Assembly (NCBI RefSeq): GCF_963576545.1
Contig: NC_083655.1
Location: forward strand, 1,962,922-2,026,921
Direction: 5' to 3'
Origin: Limanda limanda
Lineage: Eukaryota > Chordata > Actinopteri > Pleuronectiformes > Pleuronectidae
Length of the DNA: 64,000 nt
Shown here: in pieces, positions 20,596 through 42,120 of the stretch
How the letters are laid out: each line of letters starts with the position of its first letter
Numbering within the stretch: position 1 is the stretch's first letter
Notes under the pieces: model-generated
What the model was told of the DNA's origin: nothing
What the model saw: only the letters and a program-made list of their open reading frames with translations
The model's database searches: none
Made by a program: the position numbers and the translations under genes

Positions 20596-21296
20596 CAAGG
20601 GTTCCCAAAGTGGGGGCGCGAGACACAGAGGCGGGGTAGCGAAATGCATTCCAAAAAAAAAATACAATTGTTTATTTATTTTTTTAAATAATTTCTTTTT
20701 TTTTTTGTATAATATATACATATGAGTTGATATTAGAATAAAACCATGCAATTTTAGCCGAGCGTTTAGTTGTTGTATTGAATAAGGCCTCAGCCTAAAG
20801 AAGACACAGGAGACATAGCAGCCGTTTAGTACAGCACATCCTTCCGGTAAAACCCCTCTTCAAAATAAGAGTCACTAAATAAAATAGCTTACACATTTCC
20901 CATTAGTTTTTTTCTTTTTTCTCCCCTTTTTTTCCTCCACAAAAAAAAACATTTCCTTTTTTTATCTTACGACACAGGCTAGCGACAGTTCAATTTACAG
21001 CAGCACCAGTCACACGGTAGCTGGCCAAAACTCTTTTGGAAAGCAGCTGAAAATTATTGACAGTCACAATGACGTTGGTTAATACCAACCAAATCGAGGA
21101 GGCCACAGGAACAGGACAGGCTAGCGGAGAAGGAGAGGCTACCTGAGCAGACATGCACAAGCATGCACGCACGCACGCATAGTGCATGTGCGTGGCTGTG
21201 CGCAACATTATAAACCACCTCCAGTGTCGTTGGGGGTCCCCAGTCTTTTGCACCGTTATTTTGGGGGTCACAGGCTGAAAAGTTTGGGAACCCCTG
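20596..21296. mobile_element. 701-bp non-autonomous hAT element
   Basis: The ends are CAAGGGTTCCCAAAGTG on the left and the complement of TTTGGGAACCCCTG on the right, typical of hAT (Charlie/Tip100-like). The flanks are the perfect 8-bp duplication GTCTAAGG at 20588-20595 and 21297-21304. The interior has no transposase. Confidence 0.88.
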
Positions 21297-21304
21297 GTCT
21301 AAGG

Positions 21305-21656
21305 AACTGTTCTTGTTTCTTTCTCCTCAGAAGTGACAAATATATGAGAGGAGGAAGAACTGTTTTCCTCTAAGTTTTATTTATTCAGTGCAGATTAGTT
21401 CTCAGTTAAAACTATAAATTATTCAAAGTATAAAGTGTCAGTGTCAATGTTTCCGTCCAATCAGCAGCCGACAGCTGAAAGCAGTTCACTATCCTGTCAA
21501 ATAAATTGTCTCAGTTTATCAAGATATTTGCTGTTGATTCTGTTTAATTGTTGAATTTTTCTAATGATTCTATTTGATCAATAACTCGTAACTCGAATGT
21601 TTCAGATTAAAAAGCAGGTCCTCTCTGTTATTAGTGAATCACGTCCCGCTGATAAC
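21305..21656. other. no gene seen; flank of DIRS insertion
   Basis: AT-rich sequence without exon signals. Confidence 0.5.
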
Positions 21657-21678
21657 GTAAGTTATGACCATAACTATG

Positions 21679-22485
21679 GATCTATTTCGACCTTCCTCAG
21701 ACCGTCACCACGGTCTTAACACGAATGATGTCCTCATCTCCCTATCCTCGAGACCAAATATCAACAATGTCACGTGAGTGACCTTAAGGGGGCTGGGCTC
21801 ACCGCCCATAAAGCTCCCCGGTGAGCGCGGCCGCCTCCTCTTTTCTTCACTCGCCTCATCCGAGACCGACAGGTAAGTAAGATATTTTGGGACTCCACTT
21901 TTATCAATCCGACACTTTTGTGCAGGCGCCTTGTGTCCCTGAGGATTGTTTGTGGTTTTCCCCTTCTCTAAAAGTGAGGCAGAGGGCTACACTGCATGTG
22001 TTAAGCTCTGCTCTTTGTTTCAGGCAGCTTAATTAGCTGCACCTGGCACTAACTACTCATGTTCACAGCTTTGGGTAAGTATTGTTTATCTCGTGCTGTT
22101 TGTGTCCATACAGAGTTTGTTCTCTTACAGGAGTGAGTAGAAAAGTTGGGAAGCTTAATCAATAAATAATCTATCCCTTAAAACTGATTTGGATCGGGGG
22201 TGCCCCCCCCCTCCTCACCCGGTAACTCGCTGTCCGCAGGGAGTGGGGTTTCTCCAACTCCCCCTCGTGCGTTCGCGCACAGTGAGTGGAGGTGAGTTAA
22301 AGCCAACCTTTTCACGTTTATTTGCCTTTCAAAAATGAATAAATAAACCGTGTTTGAGGCCAGGTAGTTTCCCCTTTTCACCTCTGTGCGCAGCAGGTGG
22401 GATTGTTTGCCTGTGTTCCCTGTATAAAATACAGTTGGTTATTGGTTATCACCCTTTGTAGGTGCTATTTTGTTTCCCTTAAAGC
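21679..22485. repeat. DIRS inverted terminal repeat (left)
   Basis: Complementary to 27153-27957: it begins gatctatttcgacc and ends ttcccttaaagcc. On the coding strand this is the 3' repeat. A further 22 bp (21657-21678) beyond it belong to the element, because the internal complementary region copies them. Confidence 0.9.
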
Positions 22486-22538
22486 CTCAGCCCGTTCTGA
22501 GTGACAAAAGAGGGTGACGGTCATCGGTCGGTCTCATA

Positions 22539-22610
22539 GATCCATAGTTATGGTCATAACTTACGATCTATTTCGACCTCCCTCAGACCGTCACCACGGT
22601 CTTAACACGG
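22539..22610. repeat. DIRS internal complementary region
   Basis: It consists of the complement of the extreme left end (ccatagttatggtcataa...) joined directly to the complement of the extreme right end (gatctatttcgacctccc...). It therefore spells the junction of a circularised element, the hallmark of DIRS replication. Confidence 0.85.
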
Positions 22611-25415
22611 ATGACTAGTATCATCAGGGTCGCGAAGAACGGAGGACTCTACCGCCTCACATCCTCGCCCAGCAGCTGAGAGCAGCACTGCGGAAGCCAT
22701 TGGTGTGGGGGAAGCCACATTGACCCTGTAGAATCTAGAGAATGTGCAGGGAGCACTCCATGTTGGTGCTGCACATATTTCTGAAAGAGGGACCCCCTTT
22801 AAAGCAGCCCAGGAAGTGGCCATACCCCTGGTGGAATGAGCTACCAAGGAATCTGGGACTGGTATGTTCTGTCCAGAATAGGCCTCAGCGATAGTATTAA
22901 CGATCCAATGGGACAAACACTGTTTAGACACAGGGTGGCCGACTTTCTTACCCCCAAAACAGACAAATAACTGAGAGTATGAGCCCCTCAGAGACTTTGT
23001 GCGTGCAATATAAGCCTTCAGTGCCCTTACTGGGCACAACATAGGCAGGCCGGCTTCCTCCTGTAGTAGAGCCGGATCAGGTTGAAAAGTGCTGATCTCG
23101 ATCACCTGATTTACCGTCTGATGGTTTATGACCTTAGGCAAAAACGAGGGGTTTGGCCACAGAGACACACCTGAGTCACCTGCCCTCCATCTTAGACAAT
23201 CGTCACTTATTGACAGAGCATGCAATTCACTCACCCTTTTGGCAGAGCATATAGCCAGGAGGAAAGCTGTTTTGTAAGATAGAGACTTAAGGCTGGATTT
23301 CCCTATGGGTTCAAAGGGAGACTGCATCAGGGACCGTAATACCAAGGGGAGTTGCCACGATGGAGCCCTGGGAGCCCTGCTTGGTCGCAGGCGGTGTGCT
23401 CCCTTAATGAACTGAGACACTAGAGGGTGTCTACCAACTGTAACATCTCCCACTGTCTCATGGAAGAAAGAGATTGCGGCAGTGTATACCTTAATGGTGC
23501 TAGGTGCCCTGTTAGAGTCCAAAAGTGACTGAAGGAAACGGAGAATCAGCTCAATAGGACAAGCGGCTGGATTTTCCTGTCTGTTGCGACACCATGTAGA
23601 AAACACACTCCATTTATGGCCATAGTTAGCCCGAGTGGAGGGAGCCCGGGCATTGTCTATGGTCCTCAGGACAGCCTCATCTAACCTTTGAGAGAGGTAC
23701 TGAGAAGGGGCCAAGCCCAAAGCTGCAGGATGTCTGATCTGGGGTGCCATATCTGAGCTTCTGCCTGTGAGAGGAGGTCTGCCCTGACTGGCAGGGCCCA
23801 TGGTTGACCGTGAACCAGGCGAAGGAGCGTTGGGAACCAATGCCTCCCTGGCCACCTGGGGGCTATTAACAGCACCTCGTAGTGGCCCGAGGCAACCCGG
23901 TTGAGTACCTGGGGAATCAGAGGGAATGGAGGAAAAGCGTACAACAACCCTTCCGGCCATTCTTGAGATAGTGCATCTAGGCCTAGGGGACCTCCCTGGT
24001 TTTCCAGAGAGAACCACATCCTGCAGTGGGTTGTCTCTGCTGATGCGAATAGATCGGCCTGAGCCGTGCCAAACCGACTCCATAGGAGGGATACAACCTC
24101 TGGATGAAGTCTCCATTCTCCTGGGAGAGGACCAGTCCTGGACAAGAGGTCTGCTGCTCGATTTACAATCCCTGGGATAAAGATTGCTTTGAGTGAAGCC
24201 AGATGCTGAAAAGCCCAAAACAGAAGTTTCTGTGCCACCTGGAGGCAACACAGGGACCTTGTGCCTCCCTGGTGATTTATATGATACACAGTTGAAGTGC
24301 TGTCTGTCCTTATCAAGACATGCCTGCCCTGGATGGAGGAAAGGAGAGCCTTCAGAGCAAGGTGAACCGCTCTCAACTCCAGAACATTGATGTGTTCGCC
24401 ACCCCAAGGGGGTATCCACGGGCCACGCACCATTCTGCCTTCCCAGACTGCTCCCCAACCTGTGAGGGAAGCATCTGTCGTCACCACTGTCCTCCTCGAG
24501 GGATGCAGACATTGTAAGGGAATTCAAGCAAAGTCCCAGAAAAATCACCTGCTGCCTTGGCTCGAGGTTGCTTTTCGTCACATTTACCTTGAAACCCAAG
24601 GACCGTACATGCGACAACACCCTCTGGGTATCCTCTACAACTTGGCCAAGAGATGGAGCACAAATCAGCCAGTCGTCCAGGTAGGGAAGGATTTTTACTC
24701 CTGACAACTGGAGAGGAGACAAGGCCGCCCCAACCACTCTGGTGAACACCCTTGGTGAGAGGGAAAGGCCAAATGGCAGGACCTTGAACTGATAGGCTTG
24801 CCCCTGGAATGCAAACCGAAGAAAAGGTCTGTGGTTTGGACAGATGGGCACATGGAAGTACGCGTCTTCCAGGTCTATCGAGGTGAACCACTCTCCTCTT
24901 TCGATAGATTCTAAGATCTGACCCATGGTCAGCATCTTGAAAGGAAGTACCTTTATGAAGGCGTTTAATCGCCTTAGGTCCAAGATGGGACGTATTCCGC
25001 CATCTTTTTTCGGCACGAGGAAATACGTGGAGTAGAAGCCAGTGAGCTGTTCGTCTGGATCTACTTTCATAATTGCATCCTTCTGCAGAAGGGTTAAAAT
25101 TTCCTGTGCCAGGATTTGAGCCTGGACTGGGTCCGTGACAATCGTCTTGCGGATCCTGGAGTAAGGGGGGGGCCGCCGCCGAAACTGAATTCTGTACCCC
25201 TTTGATACTGTAGCAAGCACCCATGGGTCTGACACAGTTTCTTCCCAGCTGTCCAGGCATAGCCGAGAATGAAGTTCGGCGGGTGTCCCCCCACCCCTAG
25301 GGTGTACCGCCCCGAGGTCCTTGACCTCTGGGGGGGCGCCTCCTCTGGGGAGCACCTCTAGTCGAAAAACGGGGATAGAACCCACGTCGACTTTGTGAAG
25401 GCTGTTTGGAGTCAC
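22602..25415 (-). CDS. DIRS ORF: reverse transcriptase fused in frame to tyrosine recombinase
   Basis: The 937-codon frame starts with RT. Motifs are LDLRRLN at about residue 145, a motif A IDLEDAYFHVP near 180, GLSLSPRVFTR, and catalytic YLDD at about 245, all intact. After about residue 306 the frame no longer encodes RNase H; instead the peptide is nonsense-like until about residue 590. It then becomes a tyrosine recombinase with AKRVSEL (Arg), HSTRG (His-x-x-Arg) and FYRVN (Tyr). In other DIRS elements RT/RH and the recombinase are in overlapping frames; a frame-changing deletion between RT and RH would explain this fusion. It overlaps the gag ORF by about 119 bases. Confidence 0.85.
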   Translation of the reverse strand: MTPNSLHKVDVGSIPVFRLEVLPRGGAPPEVKDLGAVHPRGGGTPAELHSRLCLDSWEETVSDPWVLATVSKGYRIQFRRRPPPYSRIRKTIVTDPVQAQILAQEILTLLQKDAIMKVDPDEQLTGFYSTYFLVPKKDGGIRPILDLRRLNAFIKVLPFKMLTMGQILESIERGEWFTSIDLEDAYFHVPICPNHRPFLRFAFQGQAYQFKVLPFGLSLSPRVFTRVVGAALSPLQLSGVKILPYLDDWLICAPSLGQVVEDTQRVLSHVRSLGFKVNVTKSNLEPRQQVIFLGLCLNSLTMSASLEEDSGDDRCFPHRLGSSLGRQNGAWPVDTPLGWRTHQCSGVESGSPCSEGSPFLHPGQACLDKDRQHFNCVSYKSPGRHKVPVLPPGGTETSVLGFSASGFTQSNLYPRDCKSSSRPLVQDWSSPRRMETSSRGCIPPMESVWHGSGRSIRISRDNPLQDVVLSGKPGRSPRPRCTISRMAGRVVVRFSSIPSDSPGTQPGCLGPLRGAVNSPQVAREALVPNAPSPGSRSTMGPASQGRPPLTGRSSDMAPQIRHPAALGLAPSQYLSQRLDEAVLRTIDNARAPSTRANYGHKWSVFSTWCRNRQENPAACPIELILRFLQSLLDSNRAPSTIKVYTAAISFFHETVGDVTVGRHPLVSQFIKGAHRLRPSRAPRAPSWQLPLVLRSLMQSPFEPIGKSSLKSLSYKTAFLLAICSAKRVSELHALSISDDCLRWRAGDSGVSLWPNPSFLPKVINHQTVNQVIEISTFQPDPALLQEEAGLPMLCPVRALKAYIARTKSLRGSYSQLFVCFGGKKVGHPVSKQCLSHWIVNTIAEAYSGQNIPVPDSLVAHSTRGMATSWAALKGVPLSEICAAPTWSAPCTFSRFYRVNVASPTPMASAVLLSAAGRGCEAVESSVLRDPDDTSHPC
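23681..24487 (-). CDS. DIRS RNase H and connector (separate frame)
   Basis: In another frame from the RT, this ORF has TTDASLTGWGA (first Asp), VLELRAVHLAL (Glu) and IRTDSTSTVYHINHQGG (second Asp), the RNase H pattern of DIRS. It is followed by the conserved methyltransferase-like/connector segment with ADLFAS and FPPFPLIPQVL. It overlaps the recombinase frame, as usual for DIRS. It has lost its in-frame link to RT. Confidence 0.85.
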   Translation of the reverse strand: MVTTDASLTGWGAVWEGRMVRGPWIPPWGGEHINVLELRAVHLALKALLSSIQGRHVLIRTDSTSTVYHINHQGGTRSLCCLQVAQKLLFWAFQHLASLKAIFIPGIVNRAADLLSRTGPLPGEWRLHPEVVSLLWSRFGTAQADLFASAETTHCRMWFSLENQGGPLGLDALSQEWPEGLLYAFPPFPLIPQVLNRVASGHYEVLLIAPRWPGRHWFPTLLRLVHGQPWALPVRADLLSQAEAQIWHPRSDILQLWAWPLLSTSLKG

Positions 25416-26910
25416 CAGAGGCTATGAATCCTGTAGCCTGTCGCCTGTCATTCACCCATGGCTCCTTACGGGCCCAGGATGATGATCGGTGGGGAGGCTG
25501 GGAGCCCCTAAGTTTATACCTGGTAGACGCAGCCCCTCTGAAAGTGCGCTGTACTGACTCTCTGGTACGCCGAGACTGTTCAGCCTTATCTAACACACCC
25601 TGGGAGTCAGGATGAAAAACATGTGCCGGCACGACTGGCATATTGGTCAGTTCTTTCCTGATATTCTCGGGAAGAGTTGTCTGTGCCAACCAGATCTGCC
25701 TCCGAGCTACCATGGCAGATGACATAGCTGCACCAATGTCCCTTGTTAACTGGGAATGAGTGACCAGGGCAGAGTCTATCAGGCTCATGGTGTCCTGGTC
25801 CTCTGGGTTGGCTGTTCTCCTAAGAGCTGCCAATAAAATGGCGAGTGCATTGCCCGAGCGGGCTGCTCGTGTGGCTGCATTATAAGTCCGAGACACCAGT
25901 CGGTCTGACTTATCACACTCTTTCAGGGGACAGCGTGGATTGGTGGTTACCCGCTCTGGACCCAGAGATGTTAAGGCTGCCATCTCCCGCTCAACTGGAG
26001 GCATATCCCCCATACCTGTTTCAGGAGCATACTGATTCTTAGTCAGTCTCCGGCAACCTGCATTGAACTGAGGTGCCCCACTTGGGATGTTCCATGCTTT
26101 CCTGAGCATGTGCAAATAGTCACCAGCCACAGGTACAGTAACTGATTGCTGGGTCTGAGTGATGCCGGCCCAAATCCCATCCATTGGAGCAGGAGCCTCA
26201 GTTGGAACATTGAGCCCCACAATTTTTGCCGCACTTGAAACCCTTGAGATGACGTCCATGGGTGAAGGCTCACTTTCACCCATGTTGCTGAGGTTGGACG
26301 CCCCCTCACATTGTGTGGATTTAGGCTGTTTTAGCCCAGCAGCACCCTCAGACTGCCCATCACTTTCAAAAAGGGAATTTTGAGCATAGAGAGAGAGAAT
26401 GTCAGGGTGAACCACATTCTCCTCCTGATAGGAGGGTAACCTGTCCGGGGAGGAGTGCCCATGCCTCGATGCCCTAGCTGTTGTGGCCGGGTACTGGGCC
26501 TCAACTCTACCCAACCTGTCTGACAGACTACGTATGGCCGCTAGGATTTGCAGCTGAGTGTCATCATGCTGACCAGCTGGGTTCTGTGAAGGTTTTGGAG
26601 CCTGTGTCTCGCTTGAGTCCCGCCTGCGAACAGGGGTGTGCTCATGCCCACGTTTTCGGGGGGCTTTCCTTGAGGTGTGTCCCCTTTCATTTAGTTTGGC
26701 TGGTAGAGGCTGCACGGCCCCAGCACGAACAGACTGCTCCACCCATCTGGCTCTTTTAACACGCTCCTCCACAGGCAGTTCCACTGCTGCCACACAGGGG
26801 TTCTCAATATCATCCATTAAATGTGCCATGCCCAAACAAGTCGGGCATTCACGGTGGCCATCTCGGGGATCCATGATACCCCGGCAATAATGGCACAAAT
26901 GTGAGGACAT
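25297..26910 (-). CDS. DIRS gag-like ORF1
   Basis: The start chosen at 26910 gives MSSHLCHYCRGIMDPRDGH with a CxxC...H...CxxC zinc-finger-like N-terminus and CPTCLGMAHL, as in fish DIRS ORF1. The open frame also extends upstream to 27009. The C-terminus is basic and R/G/P-rich (RRRPPRGQGPRGG), suiting nucleic-acid binding. It presumably forms the ribonucleoprotein particle. Confidence 0.8.
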   Translation of the reverse strand: MSSHLCHYCRGIMDPRDGHRECPTCLGMAHLMDDIENPCVAAVELPVEERVKRARWVEQSVRAGAVQPLPAKLNERGHTSRKAPRKRGHEHTPVRRRDSSETQAPKPSQNPAGQHDDTQLQILAAIRSLSDRLGRVEAQYPATTARASRHGHSSPDRLPSYQEENVVHPDILSLYAQNSLFESDGQSEGAAGLKQPKSTQCEGASNLSNMGESEPSPMDVISRVSSAAKIVGLNVPTEAPAPMDGIWAGITQTQQSVTVPVAGDYLHMLRKAWNIPSGAPQFNAGCRRLTKNQYAPETGMGDMPPVEREMAALTSLGPERVTTNPRCPLKECDKSDRLVSRTYNAATRAARSGNALAILLAALRRTANPEDQDTMSLIDSALVTHSQLTRDIGAAMSSAMVARRQIWLAQTTLPENIRKELTNMPVVPAHVFHPDSQGVLDKAEQSRRTRESVQRTFRGAASTRYKLRGSQPPHRSSSWARKEPWVNDRRQATGFIASGDSKQPSQSRRGFYPRFSTRGAPQRRRPPRGQGPRGGTP

Positions 26911-27152
26911 TTCTGTGTTACTTTTGTGATTTAAGAATAAATATATAAACAATAGCGCCCAGCAGCTACGGATAGCTGGTAAAGGGGATCTTATAAACAG
27001 GCTAATCACAGCTGGCCAATATCACATAAAACGAAGGAAGGGGTGAAATAACTAATTCACCTGAAAATGCCCACTGTATGCCTGCAATGGCAGAAAACAA
27101 GGGGGGTGGGGGGGTGGAGAGAGAACAACATCCCAGCCACTGCGAACAGGGC

Positions 27153-27957
27153 TTTAAGGGAAACAAAATAGCACCTACAAAGGGTGATAACCAATAACCA
27201 ACTGTATTTTATACAGGGAACACAGGCAAACAATCCCACCTGCTGCGCACAGAGGTGAAAAGGGGAAACTACCTGGCCTCAAACACGGTTTATTTATTCA
27301 TTTTTGAAAGGCAAATAAACGTGAAAAGGTTGGCTTTAACTCACCTCCACTCACTGTGCGCGAACGCACGAGGGGGAGTTGGAGAAACCCCACTCCCTGC
27401 GGACAGCGAGTTACCGGGTGAGGAGGGGGGGGGCACCCCCGATCCAAATCAGTTTTAAGGGATAGATTATTTATTGATTAAGCTTCCCAACTTTTCTACT
27501 CACTCCTGTAAGAGAACAAACTCTGTATGGACACAAACAGCACGAGATAAACAATACTTACCCAAAGCTGTGAACATGAGTAGTTAGTGCCAGGTGCAGC
27601 TAATTAAGCTGCCTGAAACAAAGAGCAGAGCTTAACACATGCAGTGTAGCCCTCTGCCTCACTTTTAGAGAAGGGGAAAACCACAAACAATCCTCAGGGA
27701 CACAAGGCGCCTGCACAAAAGTGTCGGATTGATAAAAGTGGAGTCCCAAAATATCTTACTTACCTGTCGGTCTCGGATGAGGCGAGTGAAGAAAAGAGGA
27801 GGCGGCCGCGCTCACCGGGGAGCTTTATGGGCGGTGAGCCCAGCCCCCTTAAGGTCACTCACGTGACATTGTTGATATTTGGTCTCGAGGATAGGGAGAT
27901 GAGGACATCATTCGTGTTAAGACCGTGGTGACGGTCTGAGGGAGGTCGAAATAGATC
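27153..27957. repeat. DIRS inverted terminal repeat (right, 5' on coding strand)
   Basis: Near-perfect inverted copy of 21679-22485. The right boundary is ...gaaatagatc at 27957, immediately followed by a hAT fragment. Confidence 0.9.
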
Positions 27958-28017
27958 TAGGGTTGCAAAATTCCGGGAATATTCAAAGTTGGAAACTTTC
28001 CATGGGAATTAACGGGT
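27958..28017. mobile_element. 60-bp end fragment of a hAT element
   Basis: It starts TAGGGTTGCAAAATTCCGGG and is identical by eye to the left end of the hAT element at 41302. It is truncated after about 60 bp, directly against the DIRS end. Confidence 0.8.
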
Positions 28018-28789
28018 AAATGATCCAGTGAAGGAGGATCAAAGAAAAGAGTGATTCTGTCTCCTGAAGGAAACAAGTGTTTCCACTGAGGGTGAAGTTC
28101 ATGATCATAGAGGAACAACATGAGATCTCAGGAAGTGTTGGAACAACCAGTGACCACACGGTGGAGCCAGAGGAGAAGACATCTGGAGATTCATTTAGAT
28201 TTCAGTGGATAAATGGAAGCTTGGAACTTCAGGTGGCGCTAGAGGACAAGATAGAAGTTCACCAAAGTCATGAGCAGTCCTCCTCTGTTCTGTATTTAAG
28301 CTTTTCATCCCCTGATGAGTCAAATCCTAAATGTGGCAAATACAGAAAGATACCACACAGACTTATATAAATACATTTTAATAAATACAAAACAGTACCA
28401 GATATAAAATACAAATCTGTTCATTCTTTCCAAAGCTTTAAATGATTATAATTCAGCTTTAAGCTGGTTCAGGTTTTGTGAGTCTGCTGAACGTGTCAGA
28501 TGAGTTTGCTCTCAGGATGTTTCATTCAGGTGCTGCTGGTTTTCAAGTCTCTGCCGGATGTTGTCCAGAGTTCAAACAGACTTAAAGCAACACTATGTCT
28601 CCACCTCAAACCAGCAGCTGGATTCAAATGGGTTTGATGGTTCAGTGACTGAAGCCGTTTGCTCTTTCACAGAAGAAGAAGGCAGCAGGATGTTGTCCGG
28701 GTCGGACTCGTTTCCATGGAAACCAACGTTGGCCTCATCTTCTAAAGCTTTGGAACCTCCTTGTCTTTGCAAGTTCACGTCTTCATCTT
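28018..28789. other. 3' flank/UTR of HHLA2-like gene A, empty hAT site at 28105-28112
   Basis: Matches 45226-45910 and 55932-56601. It contains the unoccupied sequence tcatagag where copies B and C carry a hAT insertion, and a dispersed segment with ctggagattcatttagattt. The open frames on the + strand here are antisense shadows. Confidence 0.7.
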
Positions 28790-39698
<10,909 letters not shown>

Positions 39699-40006
39699 CT
39701 TTCTTTCACTCTGTGAGAACTGGAAGTGGATCAATGGAAGAAGAGACCAGTTAACAGCTGGTTGGACTCATGACACCGAGTCAGAGCAGCTGAGGTTCAG
39801 ACTCTGCAGCTACGATCTCTGCAGAGTTCAGACTGTAAGTACACTCTAAGTCCCATTGTGAACATTGTGTAATGCAAACTGAAAGTGACACCCACCTCCT
39901 ATGAAACTGCCTGCAGATATTTTAGAAACAAGCTTCTTCTTTTGATTATCTGGGGCGTTCAGTTACCATGCAGAAATTTTCTCTACTCTCTCGCTCCTTC
40001 CTCTTT

Positions 40007-40160
40007 TCAATCAATCAATCAATCAAGTTTTATTTGTATGGCCCACATTCACAAATAACAATTCGTCTCATGGGGCTTTAACATTGTGTGACATCCTCTG
40101 TCCTTAACCCTCAACAAGAGTAAGGAAAAACTACTAAAAACCCTTTTACACATGATCTCT
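40007..40160 (-). mobile_element. L2 3'-end fragment
   Basis: Starts with (caat)n and the complement of the L2 tail (aagttttatttgtatggccc, then cctctgtccttaaccctc). It is only the last 150 bases of the element. Confidence 0.75.
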
Positions 40161-41301
40161 TCCTGTGTCTCTGAGACTTCTCTTATAAACATAGAGCAGG
40201 GGTCTTATCAGGCCATCATGTGAAATACTAGGATATGGAGAAAGTGTGTGTGTGTGTGTGAGTGTGTGCTCCCAGACAGCTGCAGCCGTTTGTTCTGAGC
40301 TTCATGAGGCTGCAATTAAACATCAGGAAAATGACTTGTCAACAAATGACCGGAACTTAATTGTACATTTTAAAATATAACATATGAATGTGAACTAGTT
40401 CATTTTCATGTGCATGAACAGAACTTTAAACTAGTGTCGTGGAAATTTATTAATTAGATTTGAAATAATGAGTTTCTTAGACCGGAGCTGTCTTTAGAGG
40501 TTTCATTACAGTTTTTCTCGATTGCTTAAGCACGATTTTCGAAACAGGGCCCGGTGTTTTGAAACACTACACAAAATCAGCACAACCACACACCCAATCA
40601 GCAGAATACCTCAGATCCTTTGCAAAATGAAACACTCTTGCAAAAACTATACACTAATTTATCAAAACCACATTTTTTTACCATATGAAACACACACGTT
40701 TCATATGACTTCATTCTGTTTGAACCAGTTACACACTGCTGCTGCTAACCTAAAACACTTTTAGCAATTCCAGTTCTCAGTGATTAGAGTCCTGTAAGTG
40801 AAGTACACAGATAAAGTGCAAATAGACAATAAATTCACAAAACTCTACCCAACACCAATGCTGCAGACTCATGAAAATATAATTTATTTCTCTCCATATT
40901 CCCAAATCAGTCAACATTGAGAATCAAAACAAAACATGTCCCAGTTTTCATGCTACTACAGGAGTGGGCATAACACTGTAAGCTCAGCAAATATCGGACA
41001 AGCAGAAAATTCAGTACCCCTCATTGAAACCAGTACAGGTTTCAATGAGGACTACCTGAGCCTGGGGCCAGAGATCGTAAACCCTCCACCCCCATGCAGA
41101 GAAAAACTCTTTGATTGGGTTTAGAAAGGGACAGTGTGGTAGAAGGTGTAGTTCTGTAAACTGTGGATGGTGTTGAAACCAGTTTTAGACCAGAGCAGAG
41201 CGGTGGGATGACAATGTATTGCATCTGGTGCCTGTGGTTTACTGCTGTGACGATGTTGTGCAATTGCTCCAAACCTGTGAGAATGTGAGGTGTGTTGTAA
41301 G

Positions 41302-42120
41302 TAGGGTTGCAAAATTCCGGGAATATTCAAAGTTGGAAACTTTCCATGGGAATTAACGGGAATTAACGGAATAAACTGGAAATGTTGTGGATAATTTATA
41401 CTAACTGTATATTCATGTCATATACAGACATAAATATAAACATTTTGTTTAGTCATAGGCTGATTTGAGCCCTGAGGAAACTTTGGGCACTTGACTATAT
41501 GCTTCTGCATCGTTGTGTCATTCTTAACATAGGTCTTTGCACAGTATTTGCAAATGTACACAGCCTTTCCTTCTACATTGGATGGGGTGAAATGTCTCCA
41601 CACATGAGAGAGTGCACGTGGAATTGTTCTGTAGAATAAGATGAGAAAAAAGTTTGTAAAAAAACACTAATGCAATGCTACAGATATAAATAGTTAGCCA
41701 AACAATTGGAATCGCCTGTACAAATATTTTACAATTGATGGATAAATGAATGGAAATAGTCTAGATGAACAGATGAACAATCCTCAATCAACATGCTAAT
41801 ATATTTTCCCAGTAATATCATGGAAACTTACCTGACTAGTCCTTCACTCTACAGCAGGCCTCAGTAGCCCTGCTGTAGAGTGAAGGATGCTGGGAGTTAT
41901 CTGTGCATGTGATGGAAGAATGCACAGTGGAGGGTTGGAACTCAACGTTCCATACATCTTTAAAATAGAGTTTTGAATGATGTTTTTATTGCTCAGCGTT
42001 TAATTTGCGTATTTTTTTTTTTTTTTAAATTCCCAAAATTCCCGAGCTTAACTTCCCATGGAAAGTTTCCGGAAAGTTTCCGGAAATTTACCGGAAACTT
42101 TCCGCCCCTTTGCAACCCTA
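41302..42120 (-). mobile_element. hAT element with perfect 8-bp TSD and BED-finger remnant
   Basis: Starts TAGGGTTGCAAA and ends TTTGCAACCCTA (perfect 12-bp inverted ends). Flanked by GTTGTAAG at 41294-41301 and 42121-42128. The minus strand encodes a BED zinc finger, but the catalytic part is missing, so it is an internally deleted derivative. It is inserted in the Tc1-like element. Confidence 0.92.
41418..41603 (-). pseudogene. BED zinc-finger of hAT transposase (fragment)
   Basis: Reads MWRHFTPSNVEGKAVYICKY with C-x2-C followed by H-x4-C (ICKYCAKTY ... QKHIVKCPKF). This is the DNA-binding N-terminus of a hAT transposase; the rest is deleted. Confidence 0.75.

Larger units (their letters stand above)
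21657..27957 (-). mobile_element. DIRS tyrosine-recombinase retrotransposon
   Basis: A 6.3-kb element with inverted terminal repeats of about 0.8 kb (21679-22485 and 27153-27957), a gag-like ORF, RT, RNase H and tyrosine recombinase on the minus strand, and an internal complementary region near 22539-22610. DIRS elements replicate through a circular intermediate and integrate by recombinase without target duplication, and none is seen here. The two ITRs look nearly identical, suggesting recent activity. However, RT and RNase H are in different frames at about 24497, probably from an internal deletion, so this copy is likely non-autonomous. Confidence 0.92.
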
